From positions 1 to 64,000 of the forward strand of contig NZ_RDQF01000018.1 in NCBI RefSeq assembly GCF_004114425.1: a stretch of 64,000 nucleotides of DNA, written 5' to 3'. Source of the DNA: Bradyrhizobium vignae (lineage in GTDB: Bacteria > Pseudomonadota > Alphaproteobacteria > Rhizobiales > Xanthobacteraceae). Both the position numbers and the translations under genes were made by a program. Under the pieces are notes generated by a model. The model did no database searches and was not told the origin of the DNA. It saw only the letters and a list, made by a program, of their open reading frames with translations. Below, in pieces: positions 26,314 to 34,575 of the stretch; position 1 is the stretch's first letter; each line of letters starts with the position of its first letter.

Positions 26314-27177
26314 TCAACTCCAATAAGCGATGCGCTTGCGGAAGCGCCTGAACACCAAATAGGTCAACCACCATCCCCCGATCGCCATCGCGATCATCAC
26401 TCCGTAGCTAATGGCTTCAGGCACCCTTCCGACCAGCGGGGCCCGAACGACGTCGAGGACATGATAGAGGGGGTTCAAGTCTACGAAGACAATGCGCCTT
26501 CCCCCAGTCAGCGTGTCGGCAGGCCAGAACAACGGAGTGATCAACATCGAAATCTGTATGGCGCTGGAGACCAATTGCGGCACGTCACGAAATCGCAGGC
26601 AAACCAGCCCAAGAAACAGGGAAATCCAAACCCCGTTCAAGATCACGAGCGCAAGTCCTGGAAAAACCAGCAGAAGCGTGAAACTGAAAAGCGACGGTTT
26701 GAGCGCCAGGACGATCACGAAATAGACGGCGAAGTTGTGCAGGAGCACGAGGAAATTTCGCCAGACCAGCGCATAAGCGAGGATCGAGTAATCGAACCTA
26801 ATGTTGCGGAACAATACCTGCCCCGCGATGAACATATTGCATGATTCCATCGCGATCGAAGAGACCAGCATCCAAACAACCATGCCGCTGACCAGAAACG
26901 GCAAGTATTCATAGATGTCCTGGTGCCACAGAGCCGCGCCGACGGATCCGACACTCAACGTATAGATCGCAAGTGTAATAGATGTCCAAAACGGCCCAAT
27001 CGTAGTTCGTCGATAACGCCTTTTCACATCAAGCCAGCCAAGCCGGCCCCACAGTTCTCGTTTGGCGAGTCCGCGCAACAAATCTTCGGCTGCCGTGGTA
27101 TCCAGCGAGCGCAGGCCTACGTCGGAATCCTTGATGCCCCCGATCACGTTTTCAATATGCGTCAAAACGATTGTCAT
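26314..27177 (-). CDS. wzm: O-antigen/polysaccharide ABC exporter permease
   Basis: A 287-residue ABC-2 type permease. The cytoplasmic N-terminus ends LGWLDVKRRYRRTTIGPFWTSI, the family motif just before the first membrane segment. Six hydrophobic segments follow, with GVWISLFLGLVCLRFRDVPQL near the middle and LYHVLDVVRAPLVG before the last pair. With Wzt it moves the undecaprenyl-linked glycan across the inner membrane. ATG 27177 is preferred because GGAG lies six bases upstream; an in-frame codon at 27249 adds 24 unrelated residues. The presence of Wzm/Wzt implies chain synthesis in the cytoplasm rather than by Wzy. Confidence 0.94.
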   Translation of the reverse strand: MTIVLTHIENVIGGIKDSDVGLRSLDTTAAEDLLRGLAKRELWGRLGWLDVKRRYRRTTIGPFWTSITLAIYTLSVGSVGAALWHQDIYEYLPFLVSGMVVWMLVSSIAMESCNMFIAGQVLFRNIRFDYSILAYALVWRNFLVLLHNFAVYFVIVLALKPSLFSFTLLLVFPGLALVILNGVWISLFLGLVCLRFRDVPQLVSSAIQISMLITPLFWPADTLTGGRRIVFVDLNPLYHVLDVVRAPLVGRVPEAISYGVMIAMAIGGWWLTYLVFRRFRKRIAYWS

Positions 27178-27330
27178 ATTCGGCTCCGCCGTCGTGCCAG
27201 TTAGGTCGCGATTGTCGCATGCTGGTTCTCTATCGCCAGCCAAATCCACTCCATTTCACGACAATGCAAAATGTCGGGTTAATGTGGATCGCGCGACCGT
27301 GCGGCGCGATTATCTTCACTGTCACAGATG

Positions 27331-28311
27331 TCATTGGAGGTTTAACTTCCGTTCCCATGCGAGCGCATGCGCGACCACGGTATCGAGATCGTCGTAAGCC
27401 GGCGTCCACGACAACACTTGCCGCAGCCGCCCGCTGTCAGCGACGATGGCAGCCGGATCACCGGCACGCCTCTCGCACTGGATCGCCGCGAAGTTGCTGC
27501 CCGAGACGCGCCTGACCGCCGCGATGATTTCGCGCACTGAAGAGCCGTGCCCATAACCGCAATTCAGGGTGACGCTCGCCCCGCCGCCGCGCAGATATTC
27601 GAGCGCCTTGATGTGAGCGCTCACGAGGTCGCAGACATGGATGTAGTCGCGGATGCAGGTTCCGTCCGGCGTTGGGTAATCGGCGCCGAATATATCCATA
27701 CTTTTGCGGATACCCAATGCGGTCTGGACAGCGATCTTGATTAGATGCGTTGCAGCCCGCGTCGACTGTCCTGTCCGCATCAGAGGGTCAGCTCCGGCGA
27801 CGTTGAAATAGCGCAACACCACGTAGCTCAGGCCGCTCGCCGCTGCAGCATCGTGCAGCATCATCTCCGTCATGAGCTTCGACGCGCCATAGGGCGACAT
27901 CGGCTGAGGCGGCGCCTCCTCTGAGACCAGTTGAGTGGCTGGATTGCCATAAACTGCAGCGGTGGATGAGAATACGAGGTGCCTGACCCCACTGCTGATG
28001 CCGGCTTTGATCAGCGCCAGCGATTTGACGGTGTTGTTAGTGTAGTAGGCTATCGGCTTTGCGACAGACTCAGGGACCACGGTCGACGCAGCAAAATGCA
28101 TGATTGCGCTGATGCTATGTTTGGCAATCAGCTGCGACACTAGTTCTGCATCTCCGACATCGCCGACAACAAGTGTCGCCTGCTTCGCCACAGCCTCGCG
28201 GAAACCCGATGACAGATTGTCCAACACGATCACGCGGTGGTTCTGCTCAAGAAGCCCGTACACGACATGACTGCCGATATAACCCGCGCCGCCTGTGACC
28301 AAAACTGCCAT
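27331..28311 (-). CDS. galE: UDP-glucose 4-epimerase
   Basis: A 326-residue SDR enzyme that interconverts UDP-glucose and UDP-galactose. VTGGAGYIGSHVV is at the N-terminus, HFAASTVVPESVAKP near residue 80, SSTAAVYG near 122, SPYGASKLMTEMML (YxxxK) near 145, and RYFNVAGADP near 175. The length is normal. The start is ATG 28311 with GGAA eight bases upstream; the TTG two codons earlier has no better site. It lies between the antiterminator gene and the exporter genes, with a stem-loop-rich leader of 115 bases. It probably provides UDP-galactose for the glycan. Confidence 0.95.
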   Translation of the reverse strand: MAVLVTGGAGYIGSHVVYGLLEQNHRVIVLDNLSSGFREAVAKQATLVVGDVGDAELVSQLIAKHSISAIMHFAASTVVPESVAKPIAYYTNNTVKSLALIKAGISSGVRHLVFSSTAAVYGNPATQLVSEEAPPQPMSPYGASKLMTEMMLHDAAAASGLSYVVLRYFNVAGADPLMRTGQSTRAATHLIKIAVQTALGIRKSMDIFGADYPTPDGTCIRDYIHVCDLVSAHIKALEYLRGGGASVTLNCGYGHGSSVREIIAAVRRVSGSNFAAIQCERRAGDPAAIVADSGRLRQVLSWTPAYDDLDTVVAHALAWERKLNLQ

Positions 28312-28334
28312 TCGCAAAATTCCATGCTACCGCA

Positions 28335-28362
28335 CTCCGGGTGAAACGCTCTCTACCCGGAG
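28335..28362 (-). terminator. Stem-loop between the RfaH-like gene and galE
   Basis: CTCCGGGT at 28335-28342 and ACCCGGAG at 28355-28362 pair perfectly around a 12-base loop. In the minus-strand transcript this hairpin would form just before the galE start. No U-run follows, so it is not a canonical intrinsic terminator. It may be a pause or attenuation element acted on by the antiterminator encoded just upstream. Confidence 0.35.
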
Positions 28363-28419
28363 GCCCCCCGAAGGAAGCAGAGACGAAGCGCGGCGATCTC
28401 AAGGTGAGCCGCGCGAAAG

Positions 28420-28435
28420 GCCGCCTTCAGGCGGC
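28420..28435 (-). terminator. Stem-loop at the end of the RfaH-like gene
   Basis: GCCGCC and GGCGGC flank the four-base loop TTCA, and the loop contains the TGA stop codon of the RfaH-like gene. The stem is short but G+C-only. It is a possible attenuator between this gene and the rest of the operon, though it could be chance in G+C-rich sequence. Confidence 0.25.
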
Positions 28436-28936
28436 AGTAACCAGATCCACGTCGAGATGAACGCGGACCTTGCGACCGAGCATGTCGAGCAGGATGGCAA
28501 CCCTATCGTGGTCACTCATTCCAACGAACAGCCCGCCGTTGTCTGTGAAGGCGCCTGCAAGCACCCGCACCTTGTCGCCCGGCGCGAACGCCGGCTTGGC
28601 GTCCATCCTGACGAAGCCGTGCTCGTCCTCGCGCGCCCTCAGCGCGTCCAGTACGCCGCTCGGCACCGCAGCCGGCTCTTCGCCGTTGCAGACCAGATGC
28701 GACACACCTTGCGTCGACTGGATCGCCCGCCAGCGCTGCGTCGCCGTATCGATGGCCACGAACATGTACCGGGGAAACAAGGGCTTTGCGACGACGTCGA
28801 CCTTGCGCGCATGGCGCCGGCGCTTCAGATAGCGCGGCAGATAGATCTCATAGCCCTGGCGCAGCAGGCTATGCGCGGCCCTCGACTCGCTGTTCACCTG
28901 GGTCTGCACCACATACCACCGCACGGCCTTGCTCAC
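28427..28936 (-). CDS. RfaH/NusG-family specialised transcription antiterminator
   Basis: A 169-residue NusG paralogue. The N-terminal NGN domain reads WYVVQTQVNSESRAAHSLL and KPLFPRYMFVAID. The C-terminal KOW domain has FAPGDKVRVLAGAFTDNGGLF. RfaH-type paralogues load on RNA polymerase at operon leaders and suppress pausing and Rho termination through long surface-polysaccharide operons. It overlaps the regulator gene upstream by four bases and precedes galE and the exporter genes. This is the position expected for a factor that lets polymerase complete this operon of about 18 kb. The housekeeping nusG would sit with secE and ribosomal genes, none of which is here. Confidence 0.9.
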   Translation of the reverse strand: MSKAVRWYVVQTQVNSESRAAHSLLRQGYEIYLPRYLKRRRHARKVDVVAKPLFPRYMFVAIDTATQRWRAIQSTQGVSHLVCNGEEPAAVPSGVLDALRAREDEHGFVRMDAKPAFAPGDKVRVLAGAFTDNGGLFVGMSDHDRVAILLDMLGRKVRVHLDVDLVTAA

Positions 28937-29568
28937 TGCGCGCCCTCCGCAAATTCGCCTCTCTCGCGCAAGCCCAACAGCCCCGGAGCGAGCACGCGCT
29001 CCGCTCCGCGCACTGCTGCCGCCGCGTTGTAGGATGAGCTGGCGTTCGCGACGTCGGTAACGATGACGGCGTCGAACGCGTCCTTCACCTCTTCGAAAGA
29101 CCTATAGACATTGACACCGACAAAGCGCGCAATCTCACTTGCAGGATCGACGACCGCAACGACAGCCACGCCCGCCTCGACCGCGCAGAGGATCGCAATT
29201 TCGGCCAAGTCCGATTGACCCGCGAGGGCTACGCGCGAAAAGCCTCTTCTTTTGGCCTGATCGAGTACGCGCGCGCAATCGCTCTTGGCAAGCCGAAAGA
29301 ATGAAAATGAATGGGATAAGTATTGAACAGTCAGACGCGACTTCTCGGCAAAACCCTGCGGCGTCAGGTAATAAGCATAGCGGCGCGCTGGTGCGTCATG
29401 GACTTTGACCAACCCCTTCTTGATGCAACGCCTAAGGTAAGCGTTCACAAGACCCAGCGCGATGCCGAGCTCCGCGGCCATGCGGCGCTGCGATCGCGCT
29501 CCATCACTCTCAACAGAGCTCAGCACACCAAGAACAATCCGTTCGCTCTCATGCTCCGTGTTCAGCAA
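28933..29568 (-). CDS. Winged-helix transcriptional regulator with Rossmann-like C-terminal domain
   Basis: A 211-residue protein from TTG 29568. The N-terminal winged helix reads RIVLGVLSSVE, RRMAAELGIALGLVNAYLRRC (recognition helix) and YAYYLTPQGFAEK. The C-terminal half, FSRVALAGQSDLAEIAI to DAVIVTD, looks like a nucleotide- or sugar-sensing Rossmann fold. It is the first gene of the polysaccharide operon and overlaps the RfaH-like gene. The frame is open to an ATG at 29667, but that extension is made mostly of two DNA palindromes and gives protein-unlike sequence (RVHRVNKTLDVHCVNAV). I therefore favour the downstream start. It probably controls the operon, perhaps in response to a sugar nucleotide. 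Confidence 0.82.
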   Translation of the reverse strand: MLNTEHESERIVLGVLSSVESDGARSQRRMAAELGIALGLVNAYLRRCIKKGLVKVHDAPARRYAYYLTPQGFAEKSRLTVQYLSHSFSFFRLAKSDCARVLDQAKRRGFSRVALAGQSDLAEIAILCAVEAGVAVVAVVDPASEIARFVGVNVYRSFEEVKDAFDAVIVTDVANASSSYNAAAAVRGAERVLAPGLLGLRERGEFAEGAQ

Positions 29569-29613
29569 ATGACCCAACCCGCGTTCGCCAGTCTCTAGTA
29601 GATCCCTTACAGC

Positions 29614-29655
29614 GTTCACGCAATGAACGTCAAGAGTTTTGTTCACACGATGAAC
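29614..29655 (-). promoter_or_regulatory. Twin operator-like palindromes GTTCA-N5-TGAAC
   Basis: Two perfect inverted repeats, GTTCA-cgcaa-TGAAC (29614-29628) and GTTCA-cacga-TGAAC (29641-29655), lie 27 bp apart centre to centre. They sit directly upstream of the winged-helix gene's likely start. On the minus strand a TTGACG -35-like hexamer abuts the inner palindrome. This is a plausible autoregulatory operator pair. Confidence 0.6.
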
Positions 29656-29668
29656 GCGATAAGTCATT

Positions 29669-30078
29669 GAAAGGGCTTGGCTTAGTAATCTGAGACATAC
29701 AGTTTTCAGACTTGGAGTGGAGGAAGAGTTGACGCTACTAGCGGCGGCGTCCGAGACCTACAAGTTCCGCCTATCGGACCTGGCCTAAGTCGCGCTAGAT
29801 TGGTGCCGTCGACATCAAAGATTGGCACATAGGGAACAGGTTTCCGTTGGGTGAAACCGCTTAGAATTAATCTCATAAGCCTTTCTTCGAAAGTACGACG
29901 CCTTCGGCACTCAGATTAATCTGGATAGAACGACAGGATTGAGATTAGTTGCGTTGCAACCCTAATCGCGGAAATGAAAATACCGTCCCTTACGACGCCA
30001 TGCGACGGGCTAAAGCATCACCATGCTCCTTCCGCGAGGCACTTCCATAACGCTCTGCCAGCATCTGCCGTAGTTCAC
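29669..30078. other. Divergent intergenic region between operon head and GT4 gene
   Basis: About 400 bases with no supported gene, holding promoters for both directions. It contains a perfect 10-bp palindrome AGATTAATCT at 29913-29922 and a similar AGAATTAATCT at 29863-29873. An imperfect hairpin, GATTAGTTGC...GCAACCCTAATC, lies near 29943-29967. On the minus strand GTAGCGT (29732-29738) matches part of the enteric ops element GGCGGTAGCGT, but too weakly to claim. Confidence 0.45.
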
Positions 30079-31227
30079 ATGAGTTCTGTCAGTATGGGGA
30101 AGCGACGGATACTGTACGTCGCGAATGTAGATTTTGCCTTTCTCCATCGATTACCGATGGCTCGGGCGGCGAAGAGAGCAGGGTTCGAAGTTCACGTCGC
30201 AACACGGACCGAGGGGCTCAAACAAGCGATCGAAGCTGAGGACTTTATCGTCCACGAGATTCCATTCCGTCGTGGATTATCTCCGATCTCGGGAATACGT
30301 ACAATTTTGGCTCTCCGACACCTTGAACGCGTGGTAGGGCCGGACATCATTCATTGCGCTGGCATGCAATCTTGCGTTTACGAGTCGCTCACCATGGGCA
30401 CTCGCAGGGTATCGCAAATAAACGCGATCACGGGCTTAGGATATGTCTTCACGTCGAGTACATGGAAGAGTCGAATATTAAGGACAATTATCCGCCGAAT
30501 TTTGCCTCGGCTACTCAATCGCAACGCCAGCGTCGTGCTTGTTGAGAATCTCGATGATCAGAGAGATCTCGTAGCCCTAGGAGTGGACCAAGAGCGGATC
30601 GTCCACATTCCCGGATCCGGAGTTGACACGGATCGTTTTCAACCTTTGCCTGAACCTAAAGGACCTATCACTTTTGGGTTTGCTGGGCGCTTGTTAGCAG
30701 ACAAAGGAATTCGCGCCTTGGTTTCTGCACACGGCATTCTGAGAGAACAAGGTCACGACTTTCGACTGTTAATTGCCGGAAAGCCTGATCCCGCTAATCC
30801 CGCGTCGATCCCTCTCGAGGAAGTTGAAGACTGGGCCCAACGTCCAGGAATTACCTGGCTTGGACATCTCAGCGATATCGTCTTGCTCTGGACGCGTTGT
30901 CATTTCGCAGTGCTACCGTCGCACCGCGAGGGCCTCCCGGTCAGCTTACTGGAGGCAGCCGCGTGCGGTCGAGCAATGGTAGCCACAGATGCTCCTGGAT
31001 GCCGAGAGATCGTCATTCAAGACGAGACAGGTCTTCTGGTCCCTGTCGAAAACGTCAAAGAGCTAGCGAATGCTCTTCTGAGCCTAGCAGTTTCCTCAGA
31101 GCTCCGCGATCGGTACGGTCGGGCAGCCCGCGACCTGGTCGTGCGAAGGCTTTCGGCTAAAATCGTCGGAGCGGCGATCATTGATCTTTATAATAGGCTA
31201 GCGCCGGCACGCGTCAGCCGCCCCTAG
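30079..31227 (+). CDS. Glycosyltransferase family 4
   Basis: A 382-residue GT-B enzyme. The N-terminal domain has RRILYVANVDFAFLHRLPMA and AGFEVHVATRT. The donor domain has ITFGFAGRLLADKGIRALV, LPSHREGLPVSLLEAAACGRAMVATDAPGCREIV (EX7E site) and GLLVPVENVKELANALL. It resembles CapM/PglA-like transferases that add early sugars to a lipid-linked acceptor. It is divergent from the main operon. The frame is open from 29974, but homologues normally begin at the KRRILYVAN segment, so ATG 30079 (or 30094) is preferred; neither has a strong Shine-Dalgarno sequence. Confidence 0.88.
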   Translation: MSSVSMGKRRILYVANVDFAFLHRLPMARAAKRAGFEVHVATRTEGLKQAIEAEDFIVHEIPFRRGLSPISGIRTILALRHLERVVGPDIIHCAGMQSCVYESLTMGTRRVSQINAITGLGYVFTSSTWKSRILRTIIRRILPRLLNRNASVVLVENLDDQRDLVALGVDQERIVHIPGSGVDTDRFQPLPEPKGPITFGFAGRLLADKGIRALVSAHGILREQGHDFRLLIAGKPDPANPASIPLEEVEDWAQRPGITWLGHLSDIVLLWTRCHFAVLPSHREGLPVSLLEAAACGRAMVATDAPGCREIVIQDETGLLVPVENVKELANALLSLAVSSELRDRYGRAARDLVVRRLSAKIVGAAIIDLYNRLAPARVSRP

Positions 31228-31423
31228 CCTCTTGCATTGCGGCGAGCCACGACGACGCGAGTCGCTACCGGCAGGCAGTAGAAACATCGATATTCATCAC
31301 ACACAAAAACGCAAGCTAAGCTATGTCGGAGCGTCCGATTGTGTCGTCTCAGAGCTTCAAATCGCGACCGTCCGAGTCGACGGGCTACTTCTGGCACTGT
31401 CCACAGGGCTGGCTCGCTACACT

Positions 31424-34381
31424 TCACGCGAGCAAGTCGTGAGCACCGAAACTTATCAGATGATTAAAATGGCCTGGAAGCATATCAGCGATTTTCGTGT
31501 CGATCTGCGTCACGGCTTCTAGCACAGGATTGAATGGGCCGAACGAAGACACCTTTGCGCCAGCACTGTCTGAATTAAGCTGCTCACCTAAAAGTACGAC
31601 AGGAACGTGCTCAAAGCTGTTGAATTCGGCGACCGTAGGACCGAACACAAAAGAGTCTTTTGCCGCCATTGCAATGGTTGAATTGGCAACAGGAGAGCTT
31701 GTTGCTGACATCCCAACAACACCATCGCTGTTCAAATCCTGATGGAATGTAGTTTCGTACGATTGCAGCGCCGTGCTCCCGCCGGAAACGAAACTGAGGA
31801 GATTCGCGATGTAGTTGCCGTTCGAGTCGGTGCTCCAAATGTTGTATTGGCCCGTGCTCGCATTCTTCCAGGCCACATCATAACCACCACCAGCCTGCTC
31901 CGCCGCGATCGGCGCCCATCCCGCCCACATGTCAATCGTGACAGGCGCGCTCGAGAACATGAGCTTGGGCCCTACTCCGCCTGCCACAGGATTGAGGAAG
32001 TACTCGTTTCCAACTTGAACAAGGCTCGTCGAGCCCGCTGCCTCGATCGTAATCGCGGGTACACCAATCAAACCGTCGCCATTGAGATCCTGATGGAACG
32101 TAGTCTCATAGGATTTCAGCGCCGTGTTCGTCCCAGACACAAAACTAAGGAGGTTCGCTGCGTAATTGACATTGGAGTCGGTGCTCCAGATGTTGTATTG
32201 GCCCGTGCTCACATTCTTCCAGGCCACGTCATAACCACCACCGGTCTGCTCTGCCCCGATCGGCGCCCATCCCGCCCACATGCCGACCGTCACCGGCGCG
32301 CCCGAAAACATGAGCTTGGACCCTACTCCGCCTGCCACAGGATTGAGGAAGTATTCATTCCCAACTTGGACAAGGGTCGTCGAGCCCGCTGCTTCGATCG
32401 TAATCGCGGGTACACCAATCATACCGTCGCCATTGAGATCCTGGTGGAATGTGGTCTCATAGGATTCCAATGCCGTGTTCGTCCCAGACACAAAACTAAG
32501 GAGGTTCGTTGCGTAATTGCCATTCGAGTCGGTGCTCCAAATGTTGTACTGGCCCGTGCTCGAATTCTTCCAGGCCACATCGTACCCACTACCCGTTTGC
32601 TCCGCCCCGATCGGGGCCCAATCAGTCCACATGTCGACCGTGACCGGCGCCCCCGAAAACGTGAGCTCGGGCCCGGTTCCGCCTGCCACGGGATTGAGGA
32701 AATAGTTATTCCCGACTTCGACCAAGGTCGTTGAGCCGGCTGACTCGATCGCTATCGTCGGCACACCAAGTGCGCCGTCGCCATTCAGGTCCTGGTGGAA
32801 GAGTAGTTCATACGATTCCAGCGCGGGGCTGGCACCCGAGGAAAAACTCAATAGATTCGTAACGTAGTTGCCATTCGAGTCGGTGCTCCAGATGTTGTAC
32901 TGGCCCGTGCTCGCATTCTTCCAGGCCACATCGTACCCACTACCCGTTTGCTCCGCCCCGATCGGGGCCCAGCCCGCCCACATGTCGACCGCGACGGGCG
33001 CGCCGCTATATTTCAGCTGCGGTCCTGTTCCGCCGGCAACAGGGTTCAATGAGTAACTGGTCCCGACCTGCACCAAACTCGTCGTTCCAAGCGCCTCGAT
33101 CACTATTGGCGACACGAACGTGGAGCTGGCGACCGTGCCATCTCCAAACTGGAAATACTCGACGCCGGTGACGGTATCAGTGCCGTCTGGCGAGCCGTTG
33201 CGCAGATCGGTCAGCGTGAACGTCTGTGTCGTCGCGTTGGACGAGATCGCGTAGCTCGCCCGGCTGCCCGAATACACTGCGCTATCCGTACCCGGGCCGC
33301 CGATGATGGTGTCGTTGCCGCCACCGCCGGTGATCGTATCATTGCCTGCGCCGCCGTTCAGCACGTTGGCGATGGCGTTGCCGATGATCGTGTCGTTGCC
33401 GGACCCGCCGGTGGCGTTGTCGATGTAGGAGCGGGCGTCGCCATTATAGAGATAGGCGTTGTAGACGTTGCCCGATGCGTAATGGCCGTCGCCGAGATAG
33501 GCCAGTTGAACGGAGGAGAATACCGACGACGCACCGGGGTTGAGATTGATACTTAGGTTCGTTGTGTAGTTCGACAGATCGTAGGTATCGATGCCGCCGC
33601 CGTCCCAGATCGTCTCGTAGATTCGATTGGCCGAGCCGCCGGCGCCGCCGCCCGGCGCGAGCTGGCCGACGCCGTTGATGAACTCCTGCCCCGTGGTCGG
33701 GCTCCAGGTGTAGACCGTGTTGCCGCTCTGGGTGTTGAAGTTCGCGCCGTACATCGTCTGCAGCGCTAGGATATCGTTGGCCATGTAGGTCTGCGGATAT
33801 CCGTACGATTCATTGGTGTAGCCGCTCGTGGTCGACGCACCGACATAGCTGCGATAGCTCATGACGGTGTATTCGCTGTCGTCATGCGCGCTCGGCACCG
33901 CGACGTTGGCGGGGCCGCCGGTCTCCTGGCTGTGCTTGAGGCCGAGCGAGTGGCCGAGCTCGTGCAGCGCGGTCGTGAAATAGTAATTGCCGAGCTTCGC
34001 CTGCGTGTAATCGTATTGGGTCCCGAACCAGACGTCGCCACCAGCCGCATAGTTGCCGGGATAATAGGCGTATGAGGTCGGATTAGCCGCCGGCGACTGC
34101 GCGATCATGATGTCGGCGCCGTTTGTGCCCGCGTACTGGATTTTGGCGTTGGTGTAGCTGTTGATCAGCCCGATCGCGTAGTTGATCGCCGCCTGCATCT
34201 GGCTGGGAGCCGAGGTGAAACCCGTCGAGGTCGGTTCGCTGCTGCCGCCGTAGTATGGATTGGAGTAGTCGCTGGGCGAATCGGGAAAGCTGTAACTGAT
34301 CGTGCCGGTCCACTTGGAGCCCGACAGCAGGCCGTCGATCTCAGCATTGTTGGTGGCACTGACATTAACGGCGGTGGCCAA
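31424..34381 (-). CDS. Secreted M10 (serralysin-like) metalloprotease with RTX and four W-rich repeats
   Basis: A 985-residue protein with no signal peptide, consistent with type I secretion. The zinc site HELGHSLGLKH is near residues 140-150 and the Met-turn VMSYRSY near 173. The M10 C-terminal region LALQTMYGANF follows. RTX nonapeptides (GGSGNDTIIG, GGAGNDTITG, GGGGNDTIIG) span about 325-365. Residues 427-894 are four 117-residue tandem repeats, each with IE-AGSTTLVQVG, NPVAGG, APIGAEQTG, YDVAWKN, YNIWSTDSNGNY and a closing Ca-binding-like DLNGDG. They resemble the Trp-rich Pfam family W_rich_C. The start appears to be TTG 34381 behind GGAGAG. It is probably an extracellular calcium-dependent protease or adhesin; no type I exporter genes are nearby. 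Confidence 0.92.
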   Translation of the reverse strand: MATAVNVSATNNAEIDGLLSGSKWTGTISYSFPDSPSDYSNPYYGGSSEPTSTGFTSAPSQMQAAINYAIGLINSYTNAKIQYAGTNGADIMIAQSPAANPTSYAYYPGNYAAGGDVWFGTQYDYTQAKLGNYYFTTALHELGHSLGLKHSQETGGPANVAVPSAHDDSEYTVMSYRSYVGASTTSGYTNESYGYPQTYMANDILALQTMYGANFNTQSGNTVYTWSPTTGQEFINGVGQLAPGGGAGGSANRIYETIWDGGGIDTYDLSNYTTNLSINLNPGASSVFSSVQLAYLGDGHYASGNVYNAYLYNGDARSYIDNATGGSGNDTIIGNAIANVLNGGAGNDTITGGGGNDTIIGGPGTDSAVYSGSRASYAISSNATTQTFTLTDLRNGSPDGTDTVTGVEYFQFGDGTVASSTFVSPIVIEALGTTSLVQVGTSYSLNPVAGGTGPQLKYSGAPVAVDMWAGWAPIGAEQTGSGYDVAWKNASTGQYNIWSTDSNGNYVTNLLSFSSGASPALESYELLFHQDLNGDGALGVPTIAIESAGSTTLVEVGNNYFLNPVAGGTGPELTFSGAPVTVDMWTDWAPIGAEQTGSGYDVAWKNSSTGQYNIWSTDSNGNYATNLLSFVSGTNTALESYETTFHQDLNGDGMIGVPAITIEAAGSTTLVQVGNEYFLNPVAGGVGSKLMFSGAPVTVGMWAGWAPIGAEQTGGGYDVAWKNVSTGQYNIWSTDSNVNYAANLLSFVSGTNTALKSYETTFHQDLNGDGLIGVPAITIEAAGSTSLVQVGNEYFLNPVAGGVGPKLMFSSAPVTIDMWAGWAPIAAEQAGGGYDVAWKNASTGQYNIWSTDSNGNYIANLLSFVSGGSTALQSYETTFHQDLNSDGVVGMSATSSPVANSTIAMAAKDSFVFGPTVAEFNSFEHVPVVLLGEQLNSDSAGAKVSSFGPFNPVLEAVTQIDTKIADMLPGHFNHLISFGAHDLLA
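31698..33101 (-). repeat. Four 351-bp tandem repeats inside the M10 protease gene
   Basis: Landmarks such as GAGTCGGTGCTCCA recur at 31824, 32175, 32526 and 32877, exactly 351 bp apart. The units stay in frame and encode 117 residues each. The middle copies are the most alike at DNA level, which suggests recent homogenisation. The last (3') unit has a degenerate end (DLNSDG). Confidence 0.93.
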
Positions 34382-34575
34382 TGAACTCTCCGGAGCAATG
34401 CATCGCGCGCGATTCGCCGTGCAGGTGTATCATTTTAGCAAGAGAGTTATGTTTGGTTTAAATTGGGCGCCGGGCTGTCAGCCGGACCGTAACGCCCTGT
34501 TAGCCAACAATCCGTAGTGATACGGATCAGCGGCGGCATTCGGTTCGGCGGCTGGTCTGTTCCATAAAGGAAACC

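Noticed and set aside
31742..32734. A 330-codon plus-strand frame opposite the M10 protease repeats
   Set aside because: It mirrors the 351-bp tandem repeats of the protease gene and has no independent domain.
31698..33101. CRISPR-like regular repeats
   Set aside because: The units are 351 bp, contiguous and protein-coding; there are no short repeats with variable spacers anywhere in the window.
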